From: Rhodospirillales bacterium
GTDB lineage: Bacteria > Pseudomonadota > Alphaproteobacteria > Acetobacterales > Acetobacteraceae
Assembly: GCA_903643085.1 (NCBI GenBank)
Contig: CAHJWU010000002.1
Coordinates: 1 to 43,640, forward strand
Length of the DNA: 43,640 nucleotides
Reading direction: 5' to 3'
The notes beneath the pieces are model-generated. The model did not search any database, was not told where the DNA came from, and saw nothing but the letters and a program-made list of their open reading frames with translations. The position numbers and the translations under genes were made by a program. Shown here one piece after another: positions 34,542 to 41,766 of the stretch (its first letter is position 1; every line of letters starts with the position of its first letter).

Positions 34542-35630
34542 TTGGATTTCACCCTCAGCGCTGATCACGAGGTGCTAAAGGCCCTCGTTGAACGATTCGT
34601 CTCCGACCGCCGCATGTTCACTGCCGGCGGCGCCGACCCGGACTCCAGGAGCGACCAAGCCGCCCGAAGCTGGGCTCTGCTGGCACAGACCGGCCTGCCT
34701 GGGCTGCCGTTCGACGAGGCGCTGGGCGGCTCGGGCGGTGGCGAGGAGGAAATCGCCACGGTCATGGAAGCGCTCGGCCGCGGCGTCGCCGGAGAGACGT
34801 TCCTTGACCGTATCGTCGTCGCCGGCCGGCTGATCGAGGCGGCCGGAACAGAGGCGCAGCGCAGTTGCTGGATACCGGGCATCGTCGACGGAACGATCCA
34901 CCTCGCGCTGGCTCATGCCGAACACGCCACCAGGTTCGACCTGGCAGGCTGCCGCACCCGCCTGGTCGACGGCCATCTGACCGGTTCGAAGACCTGCGTG
35001 CCAGGGGGTGCCGCCGCTTACATCGTGACGGCCATCGGCCCGAACGGGCCTGGCCTGTTCCTGGCCAGCGCCGACGCGCCGGGCCTGGAACATCACGCCT
35101 ACACACTGGTCGATGCCTCGCCGGTTACAGAGTTGCAGCTCAGCGGTGTGCCGGCCGAGGAACTCCCGGGCGGCTTCACGTCGCTGGAGACGATCGTGCA
35201 AAGCGCCCGCGTCGCGGCATGCGCCGAAATGCTCGGCCTGATGGACATGATGCTGGACACGACCCTGGACCACGTGCGCCAGCGCAGCCAGTTCGGCGTG
35301 CCGATCGGCAGCTTCCAGGCCATCCAGCACCGGCTGGCCAACATCTACGTCTCGGCCGACCTGTCCCGCTCGCATCTCTACCGGTGCATGCTGGCGCCCG
35401 CGTCTCAGCGTGTGTCGGCCGTCGCCGCCGCCAAGAGCTACATCTCCACGGCGGCTATCCATCTGGGCGAGGAATGCATCCAGTTCCACGGCGGCATGGG
35501 CGTCTCCGACGAGATGGCGATCGGCCATGCGCACAAGCGCGTCCTGGTCCTGGCCAATTTCTTCGGCAATGCGGATTACGAGCTTGCGCGCTACAATCGG
35601 GCGGCGAGCTGCAGCGCAATCACCGGCTGA
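34542..35630 (+). CDS. Acyl-CoA dehydrogenase, likely non-catalytic partner subunit
   Basis: The 362-residue protein starts at TTG 34542 (MDFTLSADHEVLKALVERF), with GAGGA about 11 bases upstream. It is shorter than the usual ~385 residues and belongs to the divergent FadE-like group with DHVRQRSQFGVPIGSFQAIQ and IQFHGGMGVSDEMAIGHAHK. Neither an EGT/GTNE segment nor a helix-G glutamate (VQSARVAACAEMLGL) is found, so it probably lacks its own base and completes the active site of the partner at 33144. Its last 11 bases overlap the end of the convergent thiolase gene. Confidence 0.85.
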   Translation: MDFTLSADHEVLKALVERFVSDRRMFTAGGADPDSRSDQAARSWALLAQTGLPGLPFDEALGGSGGGEEEIATVMEALGRGVAGETFLDRIVVAGRLIEAAGTEAQRSCWIPGIVDGTIHLALAHAEHATRFDLAGCRTRLVDGHLTGSKTCVPGGAAAYIVTAIGPNGPGLFLASADAPGLEHHAYTLVDASPVTELQLSGVPAEELPGGFTSLETIVQSARVAACAEMLGLMDMMLDTTLDHVRQRSQFGVPIGSFQAIQHRLANIYVSADLSRSHLYRCMLAPASQRVSAVAAAKSYISTAAIHLGEECIQFHGGMGVSDEMAIGHAHKRVLVLANFFGNADYELARYNRAASCSAITG

Positions 35631-36765
35631 GTATTGCGACGGCGGAGACGCCGGGCGCACCATACACATGGCTGTAGGCTGTGCGCGGGGCGCCCCCCAC
35701 CTGACGCGCGCCACACGCGCCGCGCAGCTGCATAACGTTTTCATACACCTGCCGCAGGCCGGACGCGCCGATCGGCTCACCGCAGGCGATGCAGCCGCCA
35801 TCCGTGTTGACCGGCAGGCGCCCGTCCAGCCTCGTGCGACCCTCGGCCAGCCACGCCTCCTGCTCGCCGTCGCGACAGAAGCCGTTTTCGGCCATGTGCA
35901 TGATTTCGGCGCCCGCCTCGGTATCCTGCAACTGCGCCACGTCGATGTCCTGCGGACCGATGCCGGCCGCCTCGAACGCGTCGCGCGAAGCGATCCGCGT
36001 CGCCGACCCGCCACGTTCGAGGTCCAGGCACGGGGAAAACACCTCGAACGACCCGGGCGGCCGTGTACGCATGGCGATCGCATCCAGCCGTATCGCCGGG
36101 GCGCCCAGCGCACGGGCACGCGCGCCGCTGGCCAGCACAAGGGCAACAGCACCCTCGGCCGGCGAGCAGAACATGAATTTCGTGAGCGGATCGCTGACCA
36201 TCGGGGCCGCCAGGATCGTCTCGATGTCAACCGGATCACGCCGCCATGCATGTTCGGTGAGGCTGCCGTTGAGGAAACTCTTCTCGGCGACGCGGCCCAG
36301 CGTCCTCGTGCTGATGCCGTACTCGTCCATGTAGCGCGCAAGCTTCATGGCGAAGAACTGGGTGGTCAGCATGAAACCCGCAGCGCCGTACCAGTCCGGC
36401 AATCCCCAGTCAGACGGCATCGGGTCGAACGCGCCGCGCGGATGCTTGTCGAAGCCGACGGCGATGCCGAGATCGTAGCGGCCCGCGGTGATCTCGCCGG
36501 TCGCGGCGGTCAGCGCCGAACCGCCGGTGGCGCAGCCATTGCGCACGTTGATGAACGGCAGACCGGTCAGGCCTAGCCGCCCGACCATCGTGTCGGCATT
36601 GCCGGACGCGTCCGAACCGCCGAAAGCGAATTGCATGTCGGCCCAGTCCACGCCGGCGTCCGTCAGCGCGGCGCGGATTGCGGCAACCCCCATATCCAGC
36701 CCGCTCCGGCCCTCGGTTCGCCCGAACCGATGTATGCCTGCACCGACGATCCAGACGTCGCTCAT
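35620..36765 (-). CDS. Thiolase-superfamily protein (lipid-transfer/Ltp2-like)
   Basis: The 381-residue protein has the thiolase fold. The nucleophile position is Cys78 in NVRNGCATGGSAL. The second signature, normally GHPxGATG, reads ACGEPIGASGLRQVYE, with Glu330 in place of His. That change is typical of the SCP2-thiolase/Ltp2-like branch, where members cleave a beta-hydroxyacyl-CoA by retro-aldol reaction rather than thiolysis and need a DUF35 partner. The DUF35 gene directly upstream overlaps its ATG by four bases, supporting a complex. The 3' end overlaps the convergent acyl-CoA dehydrogenase gene by 11 bases. Confidence 0.88.
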   Translation of the reverse strand: MSDVWIVGAGIHRFGRTEGRSGLDMGVAAIRAALTDAGVDWADMQFAFGGSDASGNADTMVGRLGLTGLPFINVRNGCATGGSALTAATGEITAGRYDLGIAVGFDKHPRGAFDPMPSDWGLPDWYGAAGFMLTTQFFAMKLARYMDEYGISTRTLGRVAEKSFLNGSLTEHAWRRDPVDIETILAAPMVSDPLTKFMFCSPAEGAVALVLASGARARALGAPAIRLDAIAMRTRPPGSFEVFSPCLDLERGGSATRIASRDAFEAAGIGPQDIDVAQLQDTEAGAEIMHMAENGFCRDGEQEAWLAEGRTRLDGRLPVNTDGGCIACGEPIGASGLRQVYENVMQLRGACGARQVGGAPRTAYSHVYGAPGVSAVAILSR

Positions 36766-37178
36766 GATGCACGGTCTCCGTCAGGCTCGAACGCGTAAAT
36801 CAGCACCGTCGTGCCGTCCGGGTCGGTGGCGAAAGGCAGCGTGGTCAGCCGCAGCGCCATGCCGATACGTATGGCGTCGAACGCCATGCCGGTCAGCCGC
36901 GCCTCCACGATGGTCTGCCCGGCCAGTGCCACGTAGCCCAGCGCGAACGGCTCGAACGCCTCTGGCCCCGTATAGGGCGGCGATTTCGGCCGGAAGCGCT
37001 GTATCGTCCAGGACCACAACGTCCCGGTGCTCGCCAGCCTCACTTCGTCGTAGGAGTCGCGCTCCCCGCCTTGCGGGCAGGGAAAGACAAAACGCCCGGT
37101 CTGGCGATGGCGGCCGCCGCGCAGGCGTGGCGACGCACCCTCGTCGAACAAGCCGGCCGCGATCGGTCGTGTGTTCAT
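36762..37178 (-). CDS. DUF35 / OB-fold protein without zinc-ribbon cysteines
   Basis: The 138-residue protein has the DUF35 layout: an N-terminal segment LRGGRHRQTGRFVFPCPQGG where the rubredoxin-like zinc ribbon normally sits, then an OB-fold with LWSWTIQRFRPKSPPYTG, FALGYVALAGQTIVEARLTG and MALRLTTLPF. Only one cysteine remains in the N-terminal part, so it cannot bind zinc through four cysteines. DUF35 proteins hold acyl-CoA for a thiolase-fold partner; overlap with the thiolase gene at 36765 (ATGA) fits that role. Start at ATG 37178. Confidence 0.85.
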   Translation of the reverse strand: MNTRPIAAGLFDEGASPRLRGGRHRQTGRFVFPCPQGGERDSYDEVRLASTGTLWSWTIQRFRPKSPPYTGPEAFEPFALGYVALAGQTIVEARLTGMAFDAIRIGMALRLTTLPFATDPDGTTVLIYAFEPDGDRAS

Positions 37179-37239
37179 CGTTTCAGCCTAGAGGTAATGC
37201 AGGGGCCGCACGCACTCTCACAAGCGTTAGCGCAGGCCA

Positions 37240-37265
37240 GCGACGACGGTCCGTGCCGTCGCCGC
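37240..37265. promoter_or_regulatory. Inverted repeat between divergent DUF35 and E2-core genes
   Basis: GCGACGACGG (37240-37249) and CCGTCGCCGC (37256-37265) pair at nine of ten positions around a six-base loop. The dyad lies in the 142-base spacer between divergent genes and could be an operator or an RNA hairpin in the E2-core leader. Confidence 0.35.
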
Positions 37266-37320
37266 ACCTAGCACAAGCGAGAAGTGGCCGGAACCAAGCC
37301 GCCGCGCGTAGGCTCTGCGC

Positions 37321-38073
37321 ATGAACAGCACGGCGCCGACCTTCCGCCCGGCACCCTGGCCGGATGTCGACTTTGCTGCGTTCGGTCCGGTGGAGATGCG
37401 TCCCGTGTCGCGCATGCAGTCGCTGACCGCCTCGTTCATGGCGCGCAACTGGACGCATATTCCGCATGTCACCCACCACGACGAGGTGGACGTGACGGAA
37501 CTCGATGATCGCCGCCGGGCGCGCAATGCGCGGCCGGACGCCACCAGGCTGTCGCCTCTGGTGCCACTGATGAAGGCGGTGGCGGCCGCCCTCCGGCGCT
37601 ACCCCGTCTTCAACACTTCGCTGGATGCTACCGGCAAGTTTCTTGCCTGGAAGGATTACGTCCATCTCGGCGTGGCGACCGAGACGCCTGCCGGCCTGCT
37701 GGTCCCGGTGATACGCGACTGCGACAAGAGGCCGCTGGACGATCTGGCGAACGAGCTTGCCGCACGTGTTGAAAAAGCGCGCACGCGAGGCCTGTCGATG
37801 GCCGAAATGTCGGGCGGCTGCTTCACCATCACTTCGCTGGGCAACATCGGCGGCATCGCCTTCACCCCTATTGTGAACGCGCCGGAGGTGGCCATACTGG
37901 GCGTCTGCCGTAGCATCGAACGCCCGGTCAGGGACGGCGCCGGCCTGGCCTGGCGTCGCATGTTGCCGCTGTCGCTCAGCTACGACCACCGGGTGATCAA
38001 CGGCGCGGACGCCGCGCGCTTCGTCAGCTTCGTCGGCGAAAGGCTGGCCGACGCGACGCTACTGGAACACTGA
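37321..38073 (+). CDS. 2-oxoacid dehydrogenase E2 catalytic core, stand-alone
   Basis: The 250-residue protein is an acyltransferase domain only. It starts at the linker-like APWPDVDFAAFGPVEMRPVS and goes straight to the core RMQSLTASFMARNWTHIPHV. It ends with the active-site motif SYDHRVINGADAARF, with His223 and Asn227 (Asn is also used in Azotobacter pyruvate dehydrogenase E2), and Ser172 in CFTITSLG that stabilises the intermediate. Lipoyl and subunit-binding domains are missing, although the ATG at 37321 is unambiguous and upstream bases do not encode them. A lipoyl-only protein lies in the E1 operon at 16579, so together they make a split E2. Such cores form 24- or 60-mers. Confidence 0.9.
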   Translation: MNSTAPTFRPAPWPDVDFAAFGPVEMRPVSRMQSLTASFMARNWTHIPHVTHHDEVDVTELDDRRRARNARPDATRLSPLVPLMKAVAAALRRYPVFNTSLDATGKFLAWKDYVHLGVATETPAGLLVPVIRDCDKRPLDDLANELAARVEKARTRGLSMAEMSGGCFTITSLGNIGGIAFTPIVNAPEVAILGVCRSIERPVRDGAGLAWRRMLPLSLSYDHRVINGADAARFVSFVGERLADATLLEH

Positions 38074-38247
38074 CGCCGTGCGGGCGACCCCAGTGTCCGT
38101 TTGACGCGCCGCGGCGGCCATCTGACACGCTTTCGCTGTGCTCCGCTGCCCATTGCCCAGCGGCAACTCCGCTTCGGCGCTCGCGACGCGCCGGCTAACC
38201 CGTCAGGCCACGTTTTCAAACAAACTCTCAGAAACTGTCATCGCATT

Positions 38248-38498
38248 CTGAGCCTGCATGGGCGTGCTGCCCTGATCACCGGCGGTTTGCGCGGCATAGG
38301 CCACGCCGTGCGCAGGCAGCTCGGCGAGCAAGGGCCACCGTGCACGTGACCGGCCTGGCTCCGGCCGAAGACGGCGAGTGCCTGTCGATCATGAGCTGAC
38401 CGGACGATGCAGCGCATAACCTGCAAATCGACGAGGCGGACGAGGCGGCGCGGCACCAGCGCCATAGCCGAGGCGGGCGGGCGGGCGGCTGGTTGGCT
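38248..38498 (+). pseudogene. SDR-family gene remnant
   Basis: The frame from 38248 reads LSLHGRAALITGGLRGIGHA followed by VRRQLGEQG, the nucleotide-binding start of an SDR. A one-base deletion near 38335 then shifts frame to TVHVTGLAPAEDGE, and an in-frame TGA follows at 38398. No further SDR motifs (NNAG, YxxxK) are seen before the convergent Rieske gene. It is a decayed fifth SDR of the cluster. The remaining bases from 38074 hold nothing else that I can support. Confidence 0.65.
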
Positions 38499-39698
38499 TC
38501 ACAGCACCGGCTGCGCGCCGATGCAGCCACCCACGTACCAATCCACGCATTCGTGGAAGAACTGGTTGCCGCGCTCGTTGCGTCCAAGCACGATGCTCTC
38601 GAGCGCACCCGATGCTAGTCCCTTCTGTATCTGCAACCCGACGCGGTAATCTTCCGTCGTCAGCACCTGCAGGAAGAAATCCATCATCTGCTTGATCTGC
38701 GCGGCGTCGGCGTCGTCGCGCGGTCCGTCGCGTCGCGCGTAGATCATGCGGGTCCGGTTGCGGTCAGGGGTCGGGCCGGGAAAGGTCTGCATGACCTGCA
38801 CGATCTCCGGTGCGACGAACACGGACACGTTGGGAAACAGAATGCGCACAAAATCGAAGCCGTTGTTCTCGTGACGGCCCCAGTCTTTGCGCGGAACGGC
38901 GCCGAGCTTCTCGGCGATGGCGGTCTGCGCGAAGCCGATGCGCATATGCGGCCCGAAAGCTTCATAATGCGTCAGGTTTGACAACGTGCGGGGGTGGATC
39001 GTCTGCGGATGCAGTTTGGAGAAGTGGTAACCCTCCAGGTTGCCGTCGAAGGCGATCTTCCAGTTCGCGCCGTCCAACGCGCGTGCGCCCAGATATGTGT
39101 AGGCCGCGAAATCAAGCGCCTCGAAATCAGCGAGCATGGCGCCGTAATACGCATCGACGTCGATCGGCGCACCGGGAGTCAGCACGACGAAGATCATGCC
39201 GGCGCGTTCCACGCAGGGCAGGCGCGTCAGGCCGCGGGTGGCCCGGTCGAGCGGACCGAAGGTGCTGGCCTGGGCGACCGCGACCAGCCCTCCGTCCAGT
39301 CCGTAGACCCAAGCATGGTAGGGGCAGATGAAGCGGGACGCCGTGCCCAGCCCGTCTTCGGCCACCGGCGCGCCGCGATGCGCGCAGACGTTCAGATGCG
39401 CGTGCACCTGTCCGGATCTGTCGCGGGTGATCAGCACCGGCTTGCCCGCCGCATCCATTGCCTTGTAGCTGCCCGGTGCCGGCAGTTCGGCCGTCAGTGC
39501 CAGCAGCAGCGGCAGACGGTGGAAGATCGTCTCCATCTCGCGCTGCCAACGCTGCGCATCGGTGTAGTGTGCGGCCGGTACGGTGGAAATCCTGTCGGTC
39601 TGAAACGTGGTCCTGTCGCGCGCATAGTCGAACAGCCGTTCGGCGACGCGGCCTATTGCGGGCGTCGTGTCGCGGGAAGGCAGAACGTGGTCGTCCAT
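38499..39698 (-). CDS. Rieske non-heme iron oxygenase, alpha subunit (second)
   Basis: The 399-residue protein has Rieske ligands Cys105-x-His107 (NVCAHRGAPV) and Cys125-x2-His128 (FICPYHAWVYG). Its mononuclear-iron motif is GNLEGYHFSKLHP with the H-x4-H pair. It is of ordinary length for aromatic-ring or choline/carnitine-type oxygenases, and is not a close duplicate of the one at 19027. ATG 39698 is preceded by AAGGAG. It is the distal gene of an operon with the SDR at 39744. No beta subunit, ferredoxin or reductase gene accompanies it. Confidence 0.92.
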   Translation of the reverse strand: MDDHVLPSRDTTPAIGRVAERLFDYARDRTTFQTDRISTVPAAHYTDAQRWQREMETIFHRLPLLLALTAELPAPGSYKAMDAAGKPVLITRDRSGQVHAHLNVCAHRGAPVAEDGLGTASRFICPYHAWVYGLDGGLVAVAQASTFGPLDRATRGLTRLPCVERAGMIFVVLTPGAPIDVDAYYGAMLADFEALDFAAYTYLGARALDGANWKIAFDGNLEGYHFSKLHPQTIHPRTLSNLTHYEAFGPHMRIGFAQTAIAEKLGAVPRKDWGRHENNGFDFVRILFPNVSVFVAPEIVQVMQTFPGPTPDRNRTRMIYARRDGPRDDADAAQIKQMMDFFLQVLTTEDYRVGLQIQKGLASGALESIVLGRNERGNQFFHECVDWYVGGCIGAQPVL

Positions 39699-39743
39699 TG
39701 ATGGTGCTCCTTGGGGAACGGTCCTCCCCCCTTGTGTCGCGTG

Positions 39744-40547
39744 TCAGGCCGTGGCGGCTGCCACGGCGTGCTGCATCTCCTCGCGTGACGGGTTGCGTCG
39801 CAGGGTCAGGCCGCCGTTCACCTGCAGGTTCTGGCCGGTCATGAAACACTCGTCCCCGGCCAGCCAGACGGCGGCGGCGGCTATGTCCTCCTTGGTTCCG
39901 ATCCGTCCGAGCGGGTAGGCGGAAACAAAGGCGTCGAACAGGCCTGGAATCTTCTTGGCGTCGGCATTCATCGGGGTGTCCGTCAGGCCGGGCGAGATCG
40001 AGTTGGCGCGTATGCCGCGCGCGCCGAACTCATGCGCCACGCAGCGTATCAGGTGATCGGTGCCCGCCTTGGTGCCCATGTAGGCGGCGTGGTCGTTCAG
40101 CATGATCGTGGCGGTCGCCGAGCTGATCTGGATGATCGATCCGCCGCCCGTCATCGCGCGCAGCATCTCCTGGAAGAAGGTGAACGGGCCGGTGAACTGC
40201 AGCGCCGTCATGCGCGAAAGCTCGTCCGGCGTGGTGTCCAGGAACGGCTTGAGCAGGCCCCAGCCGGTGGCGTTTACGGCGATGTCGATGCCGCCCATCA
40301 GCGCCACCGATCGCCGGGCCAGTTCGGCCATGTCGGCAGGGACTGTGATGTCGGCTGTGACCGCATGGCCATCGATCTTGCCCGCCAGGCGCTGCAGCTC
40401 GTCTGGATGGCGTCCCGCGACGGTGACGCGGGCGCCCTCGGCGGCAAAACGCCGCGCGATCGCCTGGCCCATGTTGTCGTGGCCCGCCGCGCCAAGAACC
40501 ACAGCGCGCTTGCCCGCCAGGCGGCCACCGGCACCCGAGTGTGTCAT
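39744..40547 (-). CDS. SDR-family oxidoreductase, atypical nucleotide loop
   Basis: I choose ATG 40547 (MTHSGAGGRLAGKRAVVLG), which has GGAG upstream; an ATG at 40580 would add 11 residues without a ribosome site. The protein of 267 residues is an SDR with YMGTK and IRANSISPGLTDTPM, ending in a conserved GQNLQVNGGLTLRR. The glycine loop reads GAAGHDNMG, one residue longer than TGxxxGxG. It is closest in pattern to NAD(P)-dependent SDRs of catabolic clusters. It lies 45 bases before the Rieske gene on the same strand and probably oxidises or reduces the oxygenase product. Confidence 0.83.
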   Translation of the reverse strand: MTHSGAGGRLAGKRAVVLGAAGHDNMGQAIARRFAAEGARVTVAGRHPDELQRLAGKIDGHAVTADITVPADMAELARRSVALMGGIDIAVNATGWGLLKPFLDTTPDELSRMTALQFTGPFTFFQEMLRAMTGGGSIIQISSATATIMLNDHAAYMGTKAGTDHLIRCVAHEFGARGIRANSISPGLTDTPMNADAKKIPGLFDAFVSAYPLGRIGTKEDIAAAAVWLAGDECFMTGQNLQVNGGLTLRRNPSREEMQHAVAAATA

Positions 40548-40656
40548 CGTCTCCGCTGCGCTGTCCCTGATGCGATGCAAGAAGGCTTCGGCACCCGACG
40601 CAACTGGCGTGATGGCTAGGTCGGCAGGTCACCCGACTCGTTCCAGACTGGCCTGG

Positions 40657-41481
40657 ATGGACAAGCAGACACGGATCCTGTCGCTGGCATCCGGCGTGCT
40701 GCCGGATTTCGGGCCTGAACAGACCGCGTCCGCAGCAGCGCGGGCGGGATGGCACGCAACCGGCATCTGGGTCGAGCCCGCCACCTGGACGGCCGCCACC
40801 ACGCGCGCCGTGCGTGACCGTCTGAGCGATGCCGGCCTGTCCGTCCTGGATGTCGAGGTGGTGTGGATACGGCCCGGCGCTCTCGACCCCGCGCATCTGC
40901 GCATACTCGACATCGGCGCCGAACTGGCCGCCAGCAACGTGCTGGCCGTCAGCTCCGATCCCGACATGCACGCCACCGCGGGCAAGCTGTCGGCACTGGC
41001 CGACCATGCACGCGGCACGGGCCTGCGCGTGGCATTGGAGTTCGCCGCCTTCACCGAAATCCAGGGCCTGGGCGACGCGCTGGCGCTGCTCGACAGGCCG
41101 GAGCTCGACGATGTCAGCCTGCTGGTGGACCCCTTGCATTTCGCCCGTACAGGCGGCCGCCCGGCCGATCTGGCGCGGGTGGCGCCAGGACGCCTCGCCT
41201 ACGCGCAGTTCTGCGACGCACCGGCCGATGGTCCGCACCCCGACGACAAGGACGCCATCATACACGAGGCAGTCGATCTGCGGCTGCTGCCCGGCGACGG
41301 GCAATTGCCGCTGGCCGAGCTGCTGTCGGCGTTGCCGGCCATGCTGCCGCTCAGCGTCGAGCTTCGCTCCAAGGCTCTGCGCGAGGCCTACCCCGATGCG
41401 GCCGAGCGTGCGCGCGCCGTGCGCGTGGCGACGGAGGCGATGCTCTACGGCGGAAACGGCCGGGTGGCGGCCACGTCGTAG
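40657..41481 (+). CDS. TIM-barrel sugar-phosphate isomerase/epimerase-like protein
   Basis: The 274-residue protein starts at ATG 40657 (MDKQTRILSLASGVLPDFGP); an ATG at 40612 would add 15 residues. The AP-endonuclease-2/xylose-isomerase-like barrel shows RVALEFAAFTEIQGL (metal-ligand Glu), VSLLVDPLHFARTGGRPADL (Asp and His), AYAQFCDAP and LPLSVELRSKALRE (Glu). Enzymes of this fold isomerise or epimerise sugars and hydroxy-keto acids with a divalent metal. With two ThuA genes in the cluster it hints at a sugar-like or polyol intermediate. Its last 37 bases overlap the convergent ABM gene. Confidence 0.8.
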   Translation: MDKQTRILSLASGVLPDFGPEQTASAAARAGWHATGIWVEPATWTAATTRAVRDRLSDAGLSVLDVEVVWIRPGALDPAHLRILDIGAELAASNVLAVSSDPDMHATAGKLSALADHARGTGLRVALEFAAFTEIQGLGDALALLDRPELDDVSLLVDPLHFARTGGRPADLARVAPGRLAYAQFCDAPADGPHPDDKDAIIHEAVDLRLLPGDGQLPLAELLSALPAMLPLSVELRSKALREAYPDAAERARAVRVATEAMLYGGNGRVAATS

Positions 41482-41747
41482 ATCAGCAGGCTTACGTCCT
41501 TCGTCCTGCCGCCGAACCGCGCGAAGAACGATGCCGTCCAGGGCTGGGCCAGATGTGCCTGCAAGGCCGCATCGTCGCGCCAGATTTCGGAGACGTTCAC
41601 CAGGCCGGCCGCCTCGTCCTCGACGAGCAGCGAGTAATGGACGCAGCCGTCTTCGGCACGGACCCGGCCCACCATGTCGCGCACGGCCTGGGCGAAAGGC
41701 GCGATCTCGGCCGGGTCGAATGTCATCGTGCCCACGAGCGCGATCAT
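41445..41747 (-). CDS. ABM-domain (antibiotic-biosynthesis-monooxygenase-like) protein
   Basis: The 100-residue protein has a single dimeric alpha+beta barrel domain: MIALVGTMTFDPAEIAPFAQ, VRAEDGCVHYSLLVEDEA, VSEIWRDDAALQAHLAQPWT. Such domains serve as cofactor-free monooxygenases, heme-degrading or quinol-handling proteins. ATG 41747 has a strong AGGAGG eight bases upstream. Its C-terminal 37 bases are shared with the end of the convergent TIM-barrel gene, a genuine coding overlap. It follows the second ThuA gene by 19 bases in the same direction. Confidence 0.8.
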   Translation of the reverse strand: MIALVGTMTFDPAEIAPFAQAVRDMVGRVRAEDGCVHYSLLVEDEAAGLVNVSEIWRDDAALQAHLAQPWTASFFARFGGRTKDVSLLIYDVAATRPFPP

Positions 41748-41766
41748 GTGTGACGTCCTCCTGTGG

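Noticed and set aside
34575-36341. 588-codon minus-strand open frame opposite the second acyl-CoA dehydrogenase
   Set aside because: It runs antisense to real genes on both halves and matches no family; a GC-driven shadow.
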